Source: Actinomycetota bacterium (GTDB lineage Bacteria; Actinomycetota; Thermoleophilia; Gaiellales; F1-60-MAGs149). From it: 64,000 nucleotides of DNA. Where the stretch lies: the NCBI GenBank assembly GCA_016870485.1, contig VGBM01000001.1, positions 161,786 to 225,785 of the forward strand, given 5' to 3'. Every line of letters begins with the position of its first letter. Position 1 is the stretch's first letter. Below are positions 17,359 to 24,862 of the stretch, one piece after another. The translations under genes and the position numbers were made by a program. Below the pieces are notes generated by a model. That model did no database searches and was not told where the DNA came from. It was given only the letters and a program-made list of their open reading frames with translations.

Positions 17359-18597
17359 TCAGCCGAGCTCGCCGAGCGCGGCCACGAGCCGGTCGACCTC
17401 GGCCGGCGTCGTGTAGTGCAGGAAGCCGATGCGGACGGCGCCGCCCCGCTCCTCGAGGCCGAGCGCGACGCTCGCCGAGTAGGCGTAGAAGTTGCCGTCC
17501 CAGACCGCGAGGCCCTGGCGGGCGAGCCGCTCGGCGACCTCCGCCGGCGGCGCCCCGTCGACCGTGAAGGAGAACGTGGCGACGCGCTCGTCGAAGCGGG
17601 CCGGGTCCGTGACGCCGTAGATCGTCAGGTGCTCCATCTCGCGGACGCCGTCCCAGAAGCGCAGGGCGAGCGCGTCCTCGTGCGCGCGGATGGCCGCGTA
17701 GGCGTCGAGCAACCGCGCGCGGCGCGTCGCGCCGGTCCCGAGCCCCGCGAAGTAGTCGACGGCGGCGGTCATGCCGGCCATCGCCTCGTGCGACTGCGTC
17801 CCGGTCTCGTAGCGGTGCCCGGCCGGCGTCTCGTCGGCGGGGCGCACGCGGTCGGCGGGCCACGTCTCCGCAAGGTCGCGGCGGATCGAGGCGATGCCGA
17901 GGTGCGGCCCGAACCACTTGTACGGCGACGTGAAGAGCACGTCGATGCCCATGCCGACCCGGTCGAGCGGCCGGTGGGGCGCGTAGTGGACGCCGTCGCC
18001 CCAGGCCAGGGCGCCGACGCTGTGCGCGAGGTGCACGATCTGCTCGATCGGCGTGACGGTGCCGAGGTGGTTCGAGGCGAGCGTGAAGGCCACGACCCTG
18101 GTGCGCGGCGAGAGCAGGCCCTCCAGGTGCTGCAGGTCGAGGGTGCCGTCGGTGCGGCGCAGACGCGCCTGCTGCACCACGAGCCCGTGGTCCTCCCCCA
18201 CCCGCAGCCACTGCGCCACGTTCGAGTCGTGGTCGAGCTCCGTGGTGATGATCTCGTCGCCCGGCTCGAAGGTGCGGGCCACGGCGTGCGCGAGCAGGAA
18301 CTGCAGCGTGGTCGCGTTGGGCCCGAAGGCGATCTCGTCGGGCTCCGAGCCCGTGAAGTCCGCCGCCGCCCGGCGCGCCGCCTCGATCGCCGCGTCGGAC
18401 TCGACCGACGTGGCGAAGGCGCCGCCGCAGTTGGCGTTGGCGTGCAGGAGCGACTGCGTCATCGCGTCGGCCACGGCCAGCGGCACCTGCGAGCCGCCCG
18501 GCCCGTCGAAGTACGCGAAGGGCTGCCCGTCGTGGGCGCGCTGCAACGAGGGGAACTGGGCGCGGATGCGGTCGAGGTCGAGCGGGGGCGTCGTCAC
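17359..18597 (-). CDS. Cysteine desulfurase-like PLP enzyme (class V aminotransferase)
   Basis: 412-residue fold-type I PLP enzyme close to the cysteine desulfurase-like (VC1184) family. It has FPSLQRAHDGQPFAYFDGPG at the start, TTELDHDSN near residue 120, GDGVHYAPH carrying the pyridine-binding Asp, and SPYKWFGPHLG with the Schiff-base Lys. No NifS/IscS-type Cys-containing mobile loop is evident, so release of sulfur as its main activity is uncertain. The GTG start follows TAGGGT at six bases. Divergent from glpX. Confidence 0.88.
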   Translation of the reverse strand: MTTPPLDLDRIRAQFPSLQRAHDGQPFAYFDGPGGSQVPLAVADAMTQSLLHANANCGGAFATSVESDAAIEAARRAAADFTGSEPDEIAFGPNATTLQFLLAHAVARTFEPGDEIITTELDHDSNVAQWLRVGEDHGLVVQQARLRRTDGTLDLQHLEGLLSPRTRVVAFTLASNHLGTVTPIEQIVHLAHSVGALAWGDGVHYAPHRPLDRVGMGIDVLFTSPYKWFGPHLGIASIRRDLAETWPADRVRPADETPAGHRYETGTQSHEAMAGMTAAVDYFAGLGTGATRRARLLDAYAAIRAHEDALALRFWDGVREMEHLTIYGVTDPARFDERVATFSFTVDGAPPAEVAERLARQGLAVWDGNFYAYSASVALGLEERGGAVRIGFLHYTTPAEVDRLVAALGELG

Positions 18598-18603
18598 GCC
18601 CGA

Positions 18604-18609
18604 ACCCTA
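18604..18609 (-). promoter_or_regulatory. Minus-10 box (TAGGGT) of the cysteine desulfurase-like gene
   Basis: TAGGGT, six-base spacer, GTG at 18597; leaderless pattern. Confidence 0.55.
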
Positions 18610-18644
18610 GCGAGATCCCGCGGGGCGTCCTGCGGGGAAGGCAC

Positions 18645-18650
18645 TAGGAT
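18645..18650 (+). promoter_or_regulatory. Minus-10 box (TAGGAT) of glpX
   Basis: TAGGAT, seven-base spacer, ATG at 18658; no Shine-Dalgarno motif in the spacer. Confidence 0.55.
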
Positions 18651-18657
18651 CCAGCGC

Positions 18658-19638
18658 ATGCCCGAGAGGCTCCCCTCCGCCCTCGCCCTCGACCTCGCCC
18701 GCGTCACGGAGGCCGGCGCGATCGCCGCCGCCCGCTGGCTCGGCCGCGGCGACAAGAACGCCGCCGACAAGGCCGCCGTCGACGCGATGCGCGACGCGCT
18801 CGAGACCTGCCCGATCAGCGGCGTGGTCGTGATCGGCGAGGGCGAGAAGGACGAGGCGCCGATGCTCTACATCGGCGAGGAGGTCGGCGCGGGCGGCCCG
18901 GCCGTCGACATCGCCGTCGACCCGCTCGAGGGCACGACCCTCACCGCCAAGGGCCAGCAGAACGCACTCTCCACCTTCGCGATCGCGCCGCGCGGCACGA
19001 TGTTCAACCCGGGGCCCGCCGTCTACATGGAGAAGATGGCCGGCGGCCCCGCGATCGCCGACCTGCTCGTCCTCGACCGGCCGATCGAGGACCTGCTCGG
19101 CGCGATCGCCGACCGCAAGGGCTGCGCGGTCCGGGACCTCGGCGTCGTCGTCCTCGACCGCGACCGCCACCTGGAGATGATCGGCCGCATGCGCGCGGCC
19201 GGCGCCCGCGTCCGCCTGATCCCCGACGGCGACGTCGCGGGCAGCCTGATGCCGATCCGCGCGGGCACCGGCATCGACCTCCTGTGGGGCGTCGGCGGCA
19301 CGCCCGAGGGCGTCCTCTCCGCCGCGGCGATCCGCAGCGTCGGCGGCCGCATCATCGGACGCCTCTGGCCCCGCTCCGACGAGGAGCGCGCCGCGATCGT
19401 CGCCGCGGGCCTCGACGTGGACCGGGTCCTCGACGTCGATGACCTCGTGGCCAGCCAGGACGCGCTGTTCGCCGCCACGGGCGTCTCCGACGGCGACCTC
19501 GTCCACGGCGTCCGCTTCGGCGCGGCGCAGGTCGAGACGCAGACGATCGTCCTGCGCGGCCACTGCCGCACCCAGCGCGTGATCGGCTCGACGCTCGACG
19601 TCGACCGCGTGCGACGCATCCCGGGCTCGGGCTACTAG
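18658..19638 (+). CDS. glpX: Class II fructose-1,6-bisphosphatase
   Basis: Hydrolyses fructose 1,6-bisphosphate in gluconeogenesis. 326 residues, the GlpX length. Metal and substrate motifs: GEGEKDEAPML (about 59-69) and DIAVDPLEGTTLTAKG (about 83-98); later RIRLIPDGDV-type and WGVGGTPEGVLSAAA blocks. It is the usual sole FBPase of Actinobacteria. The gene stands alone and ends in CTAG shared with the convergent fluC. Confidence 0.96.
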   Translation: MPERLPSALALDLARVTEAGAIAAARWLGRGDKNAADKAAVDAMRDALETCPISGVVVIGEGEKDEAPMLYIGEEVGAGGPAVDIAVDPLEGTTLTAKGQQNALSTFAIAPRGTMFNPGPAVYMEKMAGGPAIADLLVLDRPIEDLLGAIADRKGCAVRDLGVVVLDRDRHLEMIGRMRAAGARVRLIPDGDVAGSLMPIRAGTGIDLLWGVGGTPEGVLSAAAIRSVGGRIIGRLWPRSDEERAAIVAAGLDVDRVLDVDDLVASQDALFAATGVSDGDLVHGVRFGAAQVETQTIVLRGHCRTQRVIGSTLDVDRVRRIPGSGY

Positions 19639-19985
19639 GCGACGGCGCGCGCCGCGGCGTACGCGAGCGCGCCGAGGACCAAGGGCAGCACGACGACGAC
19701 CAGCGCCGTCCGGGCCGGCCCCGTGCGACCGGCCTCGTCGGCCTCGACCATCCACGTCGAGAAGGTCGTCATCCCGCCGAGCAGCCCCCCGCCGAGCACG
19801 AGCATCGCCGGGTCGCCGCCGAGGGCCGCCACGAGCCCGAGCAGCGCCGCGCCGACCACGTTGACGACGCCGGTGGCCGCCGGCGCCCCGCCGGGCAGGC
19901 GCGTCTCCCCGAGCTGGGTGGCGAGCACCCGCACCACGGCCCCGACGCCGCCGAGCGGGATCGCGAGGAGGAGCCAGCCGCTCAC
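19635..19985 (-). CDS. fluC: Fluoride channel FluC/CrcB subunit 1
   Basis: 116-residue, four-helix Fluc-type fluoride exporter subunit. Conserved elements: GGVGAVVRVLATQ near the start, NVVGAALLG with the pore Asn, and GGMTTFSTW, the TTFS segment whose Phe residues line the pore. Flucs act as antiparallel dimers; here a second subunit gene overlaps directly upstream (GTGA), so a heterodimer is likely. No fluoride riboswitch was recognised in front of the operon. Confidence 0.93.
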   Translation of the reverse strand: MSGWLLLAIPLGGVGAVVRVLATQLGETRLPGGAPAATGVVNVVGAALLGLVAALGGDPAMLVLGGGLLGGMTTFSTWMVEADEAGRTGPARTALVVVVLPLVLGALAYAAARAVA

Positions 19986-20383
19986 CGGCCGCCCCTTCCG
20001 AGCCGGCGGCCGAGGGCGGCGGCGGGCAGACCGAGGCAGATCGACGCCGCCAGGTACAGGAGCGCGCCCTCCCAGGCGCCGTCGCGCATCAGCTCGACCG
20101 CCTCGAACTGCAGGGCGCTGAACGTGGTCAGGGCCCCGCACAGGCCGGGGCCGAGCGCCGACCACGTCCCGCTGCGGCCGAGGCGGTGCTCGCGCAGCCG
20201 CTCGTAGAGGACGCCGAGGAGGAGCGCGCCCGCGACGTTGACGGCGAGCGTGGCCCAGAGCAGGGGCACGGTCTCGGCGACGCCGAGGCGCAGCGCGGAG
20301 CCGGCCATGCCACCGAGGAGGACGGCGAGGAGCGCGTGGCGCCCGCCCGGCGCGTCGTCGGCGTCCGGGACCCGCGCGCTCAC
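19982..20383 (-). CDS. fluC: Fluoride channel FluC/CrcB subunit 2
   Basis: 133-residue partner of the adjacent FluC subunit. It has GGMAGSALRLGVAE, NVAGALLLGVLYE and GALTTFSALQFE, matching the arginine, asparagine and TTFS positions of the family. About 15 extra residues precede the first helix when the GTG start overlapping the flavin reductase stop is used. Paired genes of this kind generally encode subunits of opposite membrane orientation. Confidence 0.93.
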   Translation of the reverse strand: MSARVPDADDAPGGRHALLAVLLGGMAGSALRLGVAETVPLLWATLAVNVAGALLLGVLYERLREHRLGRSGTWSALGPGLCGALTTFSALQFEAVELMRDGAWEGALLYLAASICLGLPAAALGRRLGRGGR

Positions 20384-21045
20384 GGGGCGCGCAGGGGCCG
20401 GGTCGCGATCGGCGGCTCCCCGCCGATGCCCGCGAGCCGGGTGCTCAGGTCGGCGAGGCCGCGCGCGCGGACGGCGTCGTCGGGGCCGTCCGCCTCGTAC
20501 ACCACGTGCGGGTCGAGCACGTCGAACGCGCAGTACGCGAAGGTGCCGTGCAGCACCGGGTTGAGCAGGGCGCGCAGGTCGCCGGCCCGTCCCTCGGGCC
20601 CGTAGTAGCTGGCCTCGTCGCCCGCGGTGGTCACGATCGCGAGCGCGCGCTTGCCCTTCAGGGGGCCCTCCGTGAAGGGGTGGTCGGAGTAGCCCACGCC
20701 GTTGGCGAGCACGCGGTCGAACCAGCCCTTGAGGATCGCGGGCGGGCCGAACCACCAGAGCGGAAAGGCAGTGATCAGGAGGTCGCAGGCCTGCAGGCGC
20801 GCGATCTCCCGGGCCACGTCCGGCGCGAAGCCCCCACCGGCGGCCGCGCGCTCCTGGGCGGCCATCACCTGCAGGGCGCCCGACGGCTCCTCGAGCACGT
20901 CGTGCCAGCCGGCGTCGGGCCGGAAGCCCTCCGCCGAGAGGTCGTCGATGACGACGTCCCAGCCGTCGGCGGCCAGCGCCTCCGCCGCGGTGCGGGCGAG
21001 CGCCGCCGTGTAGCTCTGCGGCTCGGGATGGGCGACGACGATCAG
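20380..21045 (-). CDS. NAD(P)H-quinone/flavin reductase, flavodoxin-like fold
   Basis: About 220 residues of the MdaB/KefF/NQO1-like flavoprotein family: ALIVVAHPEPQSYTAALAR (FMN phosphate loop), AFPLWWFGPPAILKGWFDR, and ALAIVTTAGDEASYYGP. The reading frame is clear but the start is not. The conserved N-terminus is preceded by GTT-CAC rather than ATG/GTG. The nearest candidate is CTG at 21045, which overlaps the previous stop as CTGA; otherwise a GTG far inside the preceding gene is used. Coupled to the two FluC genes. Confidence 0.85.
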   Translation of the reverse strand: MIVVAHPEPQSYTAALARTAAEALAADGWDVVIDDLSAEGFRPDAGWHDVLEEPSGALQVMAAQERAAAGGGFAPDVAREIARLQACDLLITAFPLWWFGPPAILKGWFDRVLANGVGYSDHPFTEGPLKGKRALAIVTTAGDEASYYGPEGRAGDLRALLNPVLHGTFAYCAFDVLDPHVVYEADGPDDAVRARGLADLSTRLAGIGGEPPIATRPLRAP

Positions 21046-21803
21046 GGCGTGAACGGCGCGGCCCTCCGGTCGCAGTCGCGCGTCGGCTGGTAGTCGGCGT
21101 CGGTCACGGGATCGAGGCGGAGCATACGCCCCCACTCCAGCGCGGCCCGGCCCGCCGCGTCCTCGTGCAGCGCGCCGAGGACGTCGCGCAGCGCGTCGGC
21201 GAGCCCGGCGTCCCCACCGACGAGGACGACCGGCGGCGCGGGCGACGGCCCGTAGGCGGCGAGCTCGACCAGGGTCTCGAGCCGGTCGTCGCGGGTGCGC
21301 TCGCCGGTGAGCAGCATGGAGTCGATCGGGGCGGCGTCGGCGCCCTCGTCGAGGAGCATGTCGAGCGATGCGCGGTGCGCCCCCGTGACCTTTACGGCCC
21401 CGAACCACTCGAGCGGCAGGCCGCTGCCGACGGGCAGGACCCACCCGGACATCGAGTCGTAGCCGTTGATGGCGAGCCGGGCATCGTGGAGATCCTCGAG
21501 GGTGCGGCCGGCGAGGCCGGGCCGGCCCAGCAGGACGCTGTGGTAGCGGGCCCCCGCGTCCGGGTCAAGCGCAGAGACGGGCGCGGCCAGGGGCTCGACG
21601 GCGAAGCCACGGTCGCGCAGGCGCGTGTACGGCAGCCCGCACAGGAAGAGGAGCGCCGGCTCGCCGCCGGCCACCGCCTCCAGCTCGTCGAGCGACGCCG
21701 AGCGCGTCTCCCCGATCGCGATCCCGAGCCGCGCGGCGGCCTCGGCGGTGACGGCCGCCTGGTACGGCAGGAGCGCCTCGCCGAGGAACGCGTGGGAGCG
21801 CAC
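21042..21803 (-). CDS. PhnD-like solute-binding domain protein without signal peptide
   Basis: 253 residues with the phosphate/phosphonate-binding (PhnD) fold: LLFLCGLPYTRL, YHSVLLGRPG, DARLAINGYDSMSG, and GAHRASLDMLLDEGADAAPIDS. No signal peptide or lipobox is visible and no ABC permease or ATPase is near, so it is predicted to be cytosolic. A role as an intracellular ligand-binding protein is inference. The GTG start is four bases after the 27-residue basic protein gene. Confidence 0.82.
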   Translation of the reverse strand: MRSHAFLGEALLPYQAAVTAEAAARLGIAIGETRSASLDELEAVAGGEPALLFLCGLPYTRLRDRGFAVEPLAAPVSALDPDAGARYHSVLLGRPGLAGRTLEDLHDARLAINGYDSMSGWVLPVGSGLPLEWFGAVKVTGAHRASLDMLLDEGADAAPIDSMLLTGERTRDDRLETLVELAAYGPSPAPPVVLVGGDAGLADALRDVLGALHEDAAGRAALEWGRMLRLDPVTDADYQPTRDCDRRAAPFTP

Positions 21804-21807
21804 CGGA

Positions 21808-21891
21808 CTAGCGGCGGCCGCGGGCGGCGTTGCGGCGGCGCAGGGACTTGCGGACGCGGTGCGGCTTGGGGGTGGGGCGGCGCTTCTTCAC
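21808..21891 (-). CDS. 27-residue highly basic small protein
   Basis: Short reading frame from GTG at 21891 to TAG. A perfect GAGGAG ribosome site sits six bases before the start, one of the best in the window. The product begins MKKRRPTPKPHRVRKS and has 14 Lys/Arg among 27 residues with no acidic residue, like very small ribosomal proteins or RNA-binding peptides. It lies between dapA (40 bases upstream) and the PhnD-like gene (four bases downstream) in the rpsO-pnp-dap operon. No named family is assigned. Confidence 0.65.
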   Translation of the reverse strand: MKKRRPTPKPHRVRKSLRRRNAARGRR

Positions 21892-21931
21892 GGGGTGCTC
21901 CTCGGTCGGGACGCCCGCAGGGTAGCGATGC

Positions 21932-22819
21932 TCAGCCGAGCAGGCCACGGGCGGCGAGCTCGGCCCGCACGACCTCGCGCTCGGCGTCGGTCGCGGCCAC
22001 TAGCGGCAGCCGCAGCCCGCCCGTCGCGAAGCCGATCAGCTCCGTCGCCGTCTTGACCGGGATCGGGTTGACCGCGACCGAGAGCGCCGTGTACAGCGAC
22101 TGCAGCGCGTCGTCGAGACGCCGCGCCTCGACCTCGTCGCCGGCATCCGCCGCGGCCTGCACCGCGAGCATCTCGGCGCCCGCGACGTGGCTGGCCACGC
22201 AGATCCCGCCGACGCCGCCGAGCAGCGCGAACGGGAGCACGAGGTCGTCGTTGCCCGCGTAGAGGGCGAGCCGGCCCGCCTCCACGATGGCGCGCGCCTC
22301 GTCGAGGTCGCCGACGGCCTGCTTGACGGCGATCACCTGGTCGATGCGGCTGAGCCGGTCGAGGTCGGCCGGGCTCAGGTGCAGGACCACGCGCTGCGGG
22401 ATGTTGTAAAGGATGATCGGCAGGTCGCCCGCTGCGTCCGCCATCGCCTTGACGTGGCCCTCGATGCCCGCGATCGGCGGCTTGTTGTAGTACGGCGTCA
22501 CGCTCAGGAACCCGGCGACGCCCCGCAGGCGCGCGGCCTGCGCCGTCAGGTGTGCGGAGTGCGCGGTGTCGTTGGAGCCCGTGCCCGAGATGACGGGCAC
22601 GCGGTCGCCGACGGCGCCGGCGACGGCCTCGGTCAGGGCGAGCTTCTCGTCGTCGGTGAGGGTCGAGGCCTCCCCCGTCGTGCCGTGCACGACGAGGCCC
22701 TCCGAGCCGTGGGCGATCAGGTGCTCGGCGAGGCGCACGGCCTCGTCGTGGTCGACCGAGCCGTCCGCCGCGAACGGCGTGATCATCGCGGTGAGTATGC
22801 GGCCGATCGGCGCGCCCAT
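21932..22819 (-). CDS. dapA: 4-hydroxy-tetrahydrodipicolinate synthase
   Basis: Condenses aspartate semialdehyde and pyruvate in the lysine/diaminopimelate pathway. 295 residues with GTTGEASTL near residue 45, SVTPYYNKPP, YNIPQRV and the Schiff-base Lys in IAVKQAVGD. The ATG has an AAGGGA-type site, and TATGCT lies 27 bases upstream, indicating a leadered internal promoter. Downstream of dapB, with about 60 bases between. Confidence 0.96.
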   Translation of the reverse strand: MGAPIGRILTAMITPFAADGSVDHDEAVRLAEHLIAHGSEGLVVHGTTGEASTLTDDEKLALTEAVAGAVGDRVPVISGTGSNDTAHSAHLTAQAARLRGVAGFLSVTPYYNKPPIAGIEGHVKAMADAAGDLPIILYNIPQRVVLHLSPADLDRLSRIDQVIAVKQAVGDLDEARAIVEAGRLALYAGNDDLVLPFALLGGVGGICVASHVAGAEMLAVQAAADAGDEVEARRLDDALQSLYTALSVAVNPIPVKTATELIGFATGGLRLPLVAATDAEREVVRAELAARGLLG

Positions 22820-22879
22820 CCGGGTCCCTTCGCTCGGGTGCGCGGCAGCATAGCCTCCGCGCTCGACCGACGCGGGACC

Positions 22880-23575
22880 TCAGTCGAGGACGAGCTCGAG
22901 GCCGACGTGCAGGCCGCCCGCGAGGCCGCCCACCCGCCGCGCGGCGAGGAGCGCGCCCGGCACGAACGCCTCCACCGACGTGGTCACGTTGCGGATCTCG
23001 AGGGTCTGCGCGGGGGCCCCGAAGACGACGCTCTGGTTGGCCACGACACCGGGCAGGCGCAGGCTGGAGATCGGCGGCCGGGCCCCGGCCGCGGCCTCGA
23101 TCAGGTCGGCCGTGCGCTTCGCGGTGCCGCTCGGCGCGTCGACCTTGGCGACGTGGTGCTCCTCGACGATCGCGGCGTCCGGCAGGACGCGGGCGGCCTC
23201 GACGGCGAAGCGCATCATCAGGACGGCGGTGATCGCGAAGTTCGGGCAGGACAGCACCGGCACCCCCGCGGCGCGCGCGGCGGCGTCGACCCGCGCCGCG
23301 CCCTCGACCGCCATGCCGGTGGTGCCGAGCACCAGCGGGACGCCGGCGGCGATCGCCGTCAGGCAGTGCGCCTCGGCGGCGTCGGGGCGCGTGACGTCGA
23401 TCACGACCTCGGCGCGGGTGTCCGCGATCGCCGCGGCGAGGTCCGGGAAGCCGTCACCGCCGCCCAGGGAGCGCGCGACGCGGCCGGCGAGCACGAGGTC
23501 GTCGGCGGCGGCCACCGCCGCGCAGATCGGCGCGCCGAGCCGGCCGGTGGCGCCGGACACGAGAACGCGGGTCAC
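22880..23575 (-). CDS. dapB: 4-hydroxy-tetrahydrodipicolinate reductase
   Basis: Reduces the DapA product with NAD(P)H on the way to meso-diaminopimelate for peptidoglycan. 231 residues: N-terminal Rossmann motif VSGATGRLG, DVTRPDAA, GTTGM, and the substrate signature EEHHVAKVDAPSGTA. The GTG start overlaps the peptidase stop by four bases. dapB followed by dapA downstream of pnp and an M16 peptidase is a common actinobacterial arrangement. Confidence 0.96.
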   Translation of the reverse strand: MTRVLVSGATGRLGAPICAAVAAADDLVLAGRVARSLGGGDGFPDLAAAIADTRAEVVIDVTRPDAAEAHCLTAIAAGVPLVLGTTGMAVEGAARVDAAARAAGVPVLSCPNFAITAVLMMRFAVEAARVLPDAAIVEEHHVAKVDAPSGTAKRTADLIEAAAGARPPISSLRLPGVVANQSVVFGAPAQTLEIRNVTTSVEAFVPGALLAARRVGGLAGGLHVGLELVLD

Positions 23576-24852
23576 GCGGCGCCCCCCACCGGCTCCCGGA
23601 ACGCCCCGAGGGCGGCGTCGAACGCCGCCTCGTCAGGGCCGATGCCGGCCACGCAGAGGGCGCCGGACGCGAACAGCTCGGCGGCGAGGTCGCGCACGTC
23701 GGCCTCCGTCACCCCGTCGATCCGCCGCGCCACCTCCGTGTCGGACATCAGGGGCACGTCGGAGACGAGGTGGCGTCCGAGCCGGCTCATCCGCGCGACC
23801 GTCGAGTCCATAGTCAGGAGCAGCCGCGCCTTCAGGTTGTCCTTCGCGCGCTGGACCTCGCCGTCGCGGAAGCGCCCCTGCGCGAGGTCGTGGATCTCCG
23901 TGCCCGCGACGCCGAGGGCCTCGGCGAGGTTCTCGGAGCGGGTGCCGAGGGCAAGCCCGACCTGTCCGGTCTCCTGAAAGTAGGTCACGTACGAGTAGAC
24001 GCTGTAGACGAGGCCGCGCTGCTCGCGGATCTCCTGCCAGAGCCGCGACGAGGCGCCGCCGCCGAGGATCTGGTCGAGCACGGCGAGGGCGAAGCGGCGG
24101 TCGTCCGTGCGGCCGATCCCGCAGCCGCCGACGGCGATGTGCGTCTGCTCGAGGTCGCGCCCGACGAAGGCGCGGCGGCCGGCCGCCGCGACCGCGGCGG
24201 GCCGCGCGTGCGTCGGAGCCGGGGCGAGGCCGTCGAAGGCCGCCTCCACGAGCGCCACGAGGCGCTCGTGCTCGAGCGGGCCGGCGGCCGCGACCACGAC
24301 CTGGTCGCCCGCGTAGTGGCGGGCGTGGTGCGCGCGCAGCGCCTCCTCGTCGAGGGCGCCGACGGTGTCGGCGCGCCCGGCGATCGGGCGTCCGATCGCC
24401 TGCGCCGGGAACAGCAGCTCGCCGAGCACGTCGTGGACGAGGTCGTCGGGCGTGTCGTCGTAGAGCGCGAGCTCCTCGAGCACGACCTCGCGCTCGGCCT
24501 CCACGTCGTGGAAGCCGGGCCGGGCGACCATCGAGCCCATGATGTCGAGGGCCAGCGGCACGTGCTCGGAGAGGACGCGCGCGTGCAGGTCCGTCTCCTC
24601 GCGCGAGGTGGCGGCCTGGAGGTCCGAGCCGAAGCGGTCGAAGGCCTCCGCGATCGCCATCGCGTCGTGGCGTTCCGTGCCGCGGAACAGCAGGTGCTCG
24701 AGCAGGTGGGAGACGCCCGCCACGGGCGCCGCCTCGTCGCGCGAGCCGACGCGCACCCACGCGCCGAGGGCGACGCCGTGCACGTCGGGGCGGAGCTCGC
24801 TCGCGACCCTGAGGCCGCTCGCGAGCTCCGTCACCTCGACGCCGGGGCGCAT
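23572..24852 (-). CDS. M16-family zinc peptidase (processing-peptidase type)
   Basis: 426-residue pitrilysin-type metallopeptidase. The inverted zinc motif HxxEH is HLLEH at residues 49-53, with the third ligand Glu about 75 residues later (EAEREVVLEEL region). The second half, GGGASSRLWQEIREQRGLVY, matches the C-terminal M16 domain with its substrate-binding RxxY-like element. The start is ATG 24852, 11 bases after pnp ends. No signal peptide is seen. M16 genes beside pnp are common in Gram-positive genomes; the substrate is unknown. Confidence 0.93.
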   Translation of the reverse strand: MRPGVEVTELASGLRVASELRPDVHGVALGAWVRVGSRDEAAPVAGVSHLLEHLLFRGTERHDAMAIAEAFDRFGSDLQAATSREETDLHARVLSEHVPLALDIMGSMVARPGFHDVEAEREVVLEELALYDDTPDDLVHDVLGELLFPAQAIGRPIAGRADTVGALDEEALRAHHARHYAGDQVVVAAAGPLEHERLVALVEAAFDGLAPAPTHARPAAVAAAGRRAFVGRDLEQTHIAVGGCGIGRTDDRRFALAVLDQILGGGASSRLWQEIREQRGLVYSVYSYVTYFQETGQVGLALGTRSENLAEALGVAGTEIHDLAQGRFRDGEVQRAKDNLKARLLLTMDSTVARMSRLGRHLVSDVPLMSDTEVARRIDGVTEADVRDLAAELFASGALCVAGIGPDEAAFDAALGAFREPVGGAA

Positions 24853-24862
24853 CGCGGCCCCG

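Noticed and set aside
21046-21931. Fluoride riboswitch ahead of the fluC pair
   Set aside because: No conserved pseudoknot-type sequence could be recognised, and the genes follow upstream genes with overlaps.
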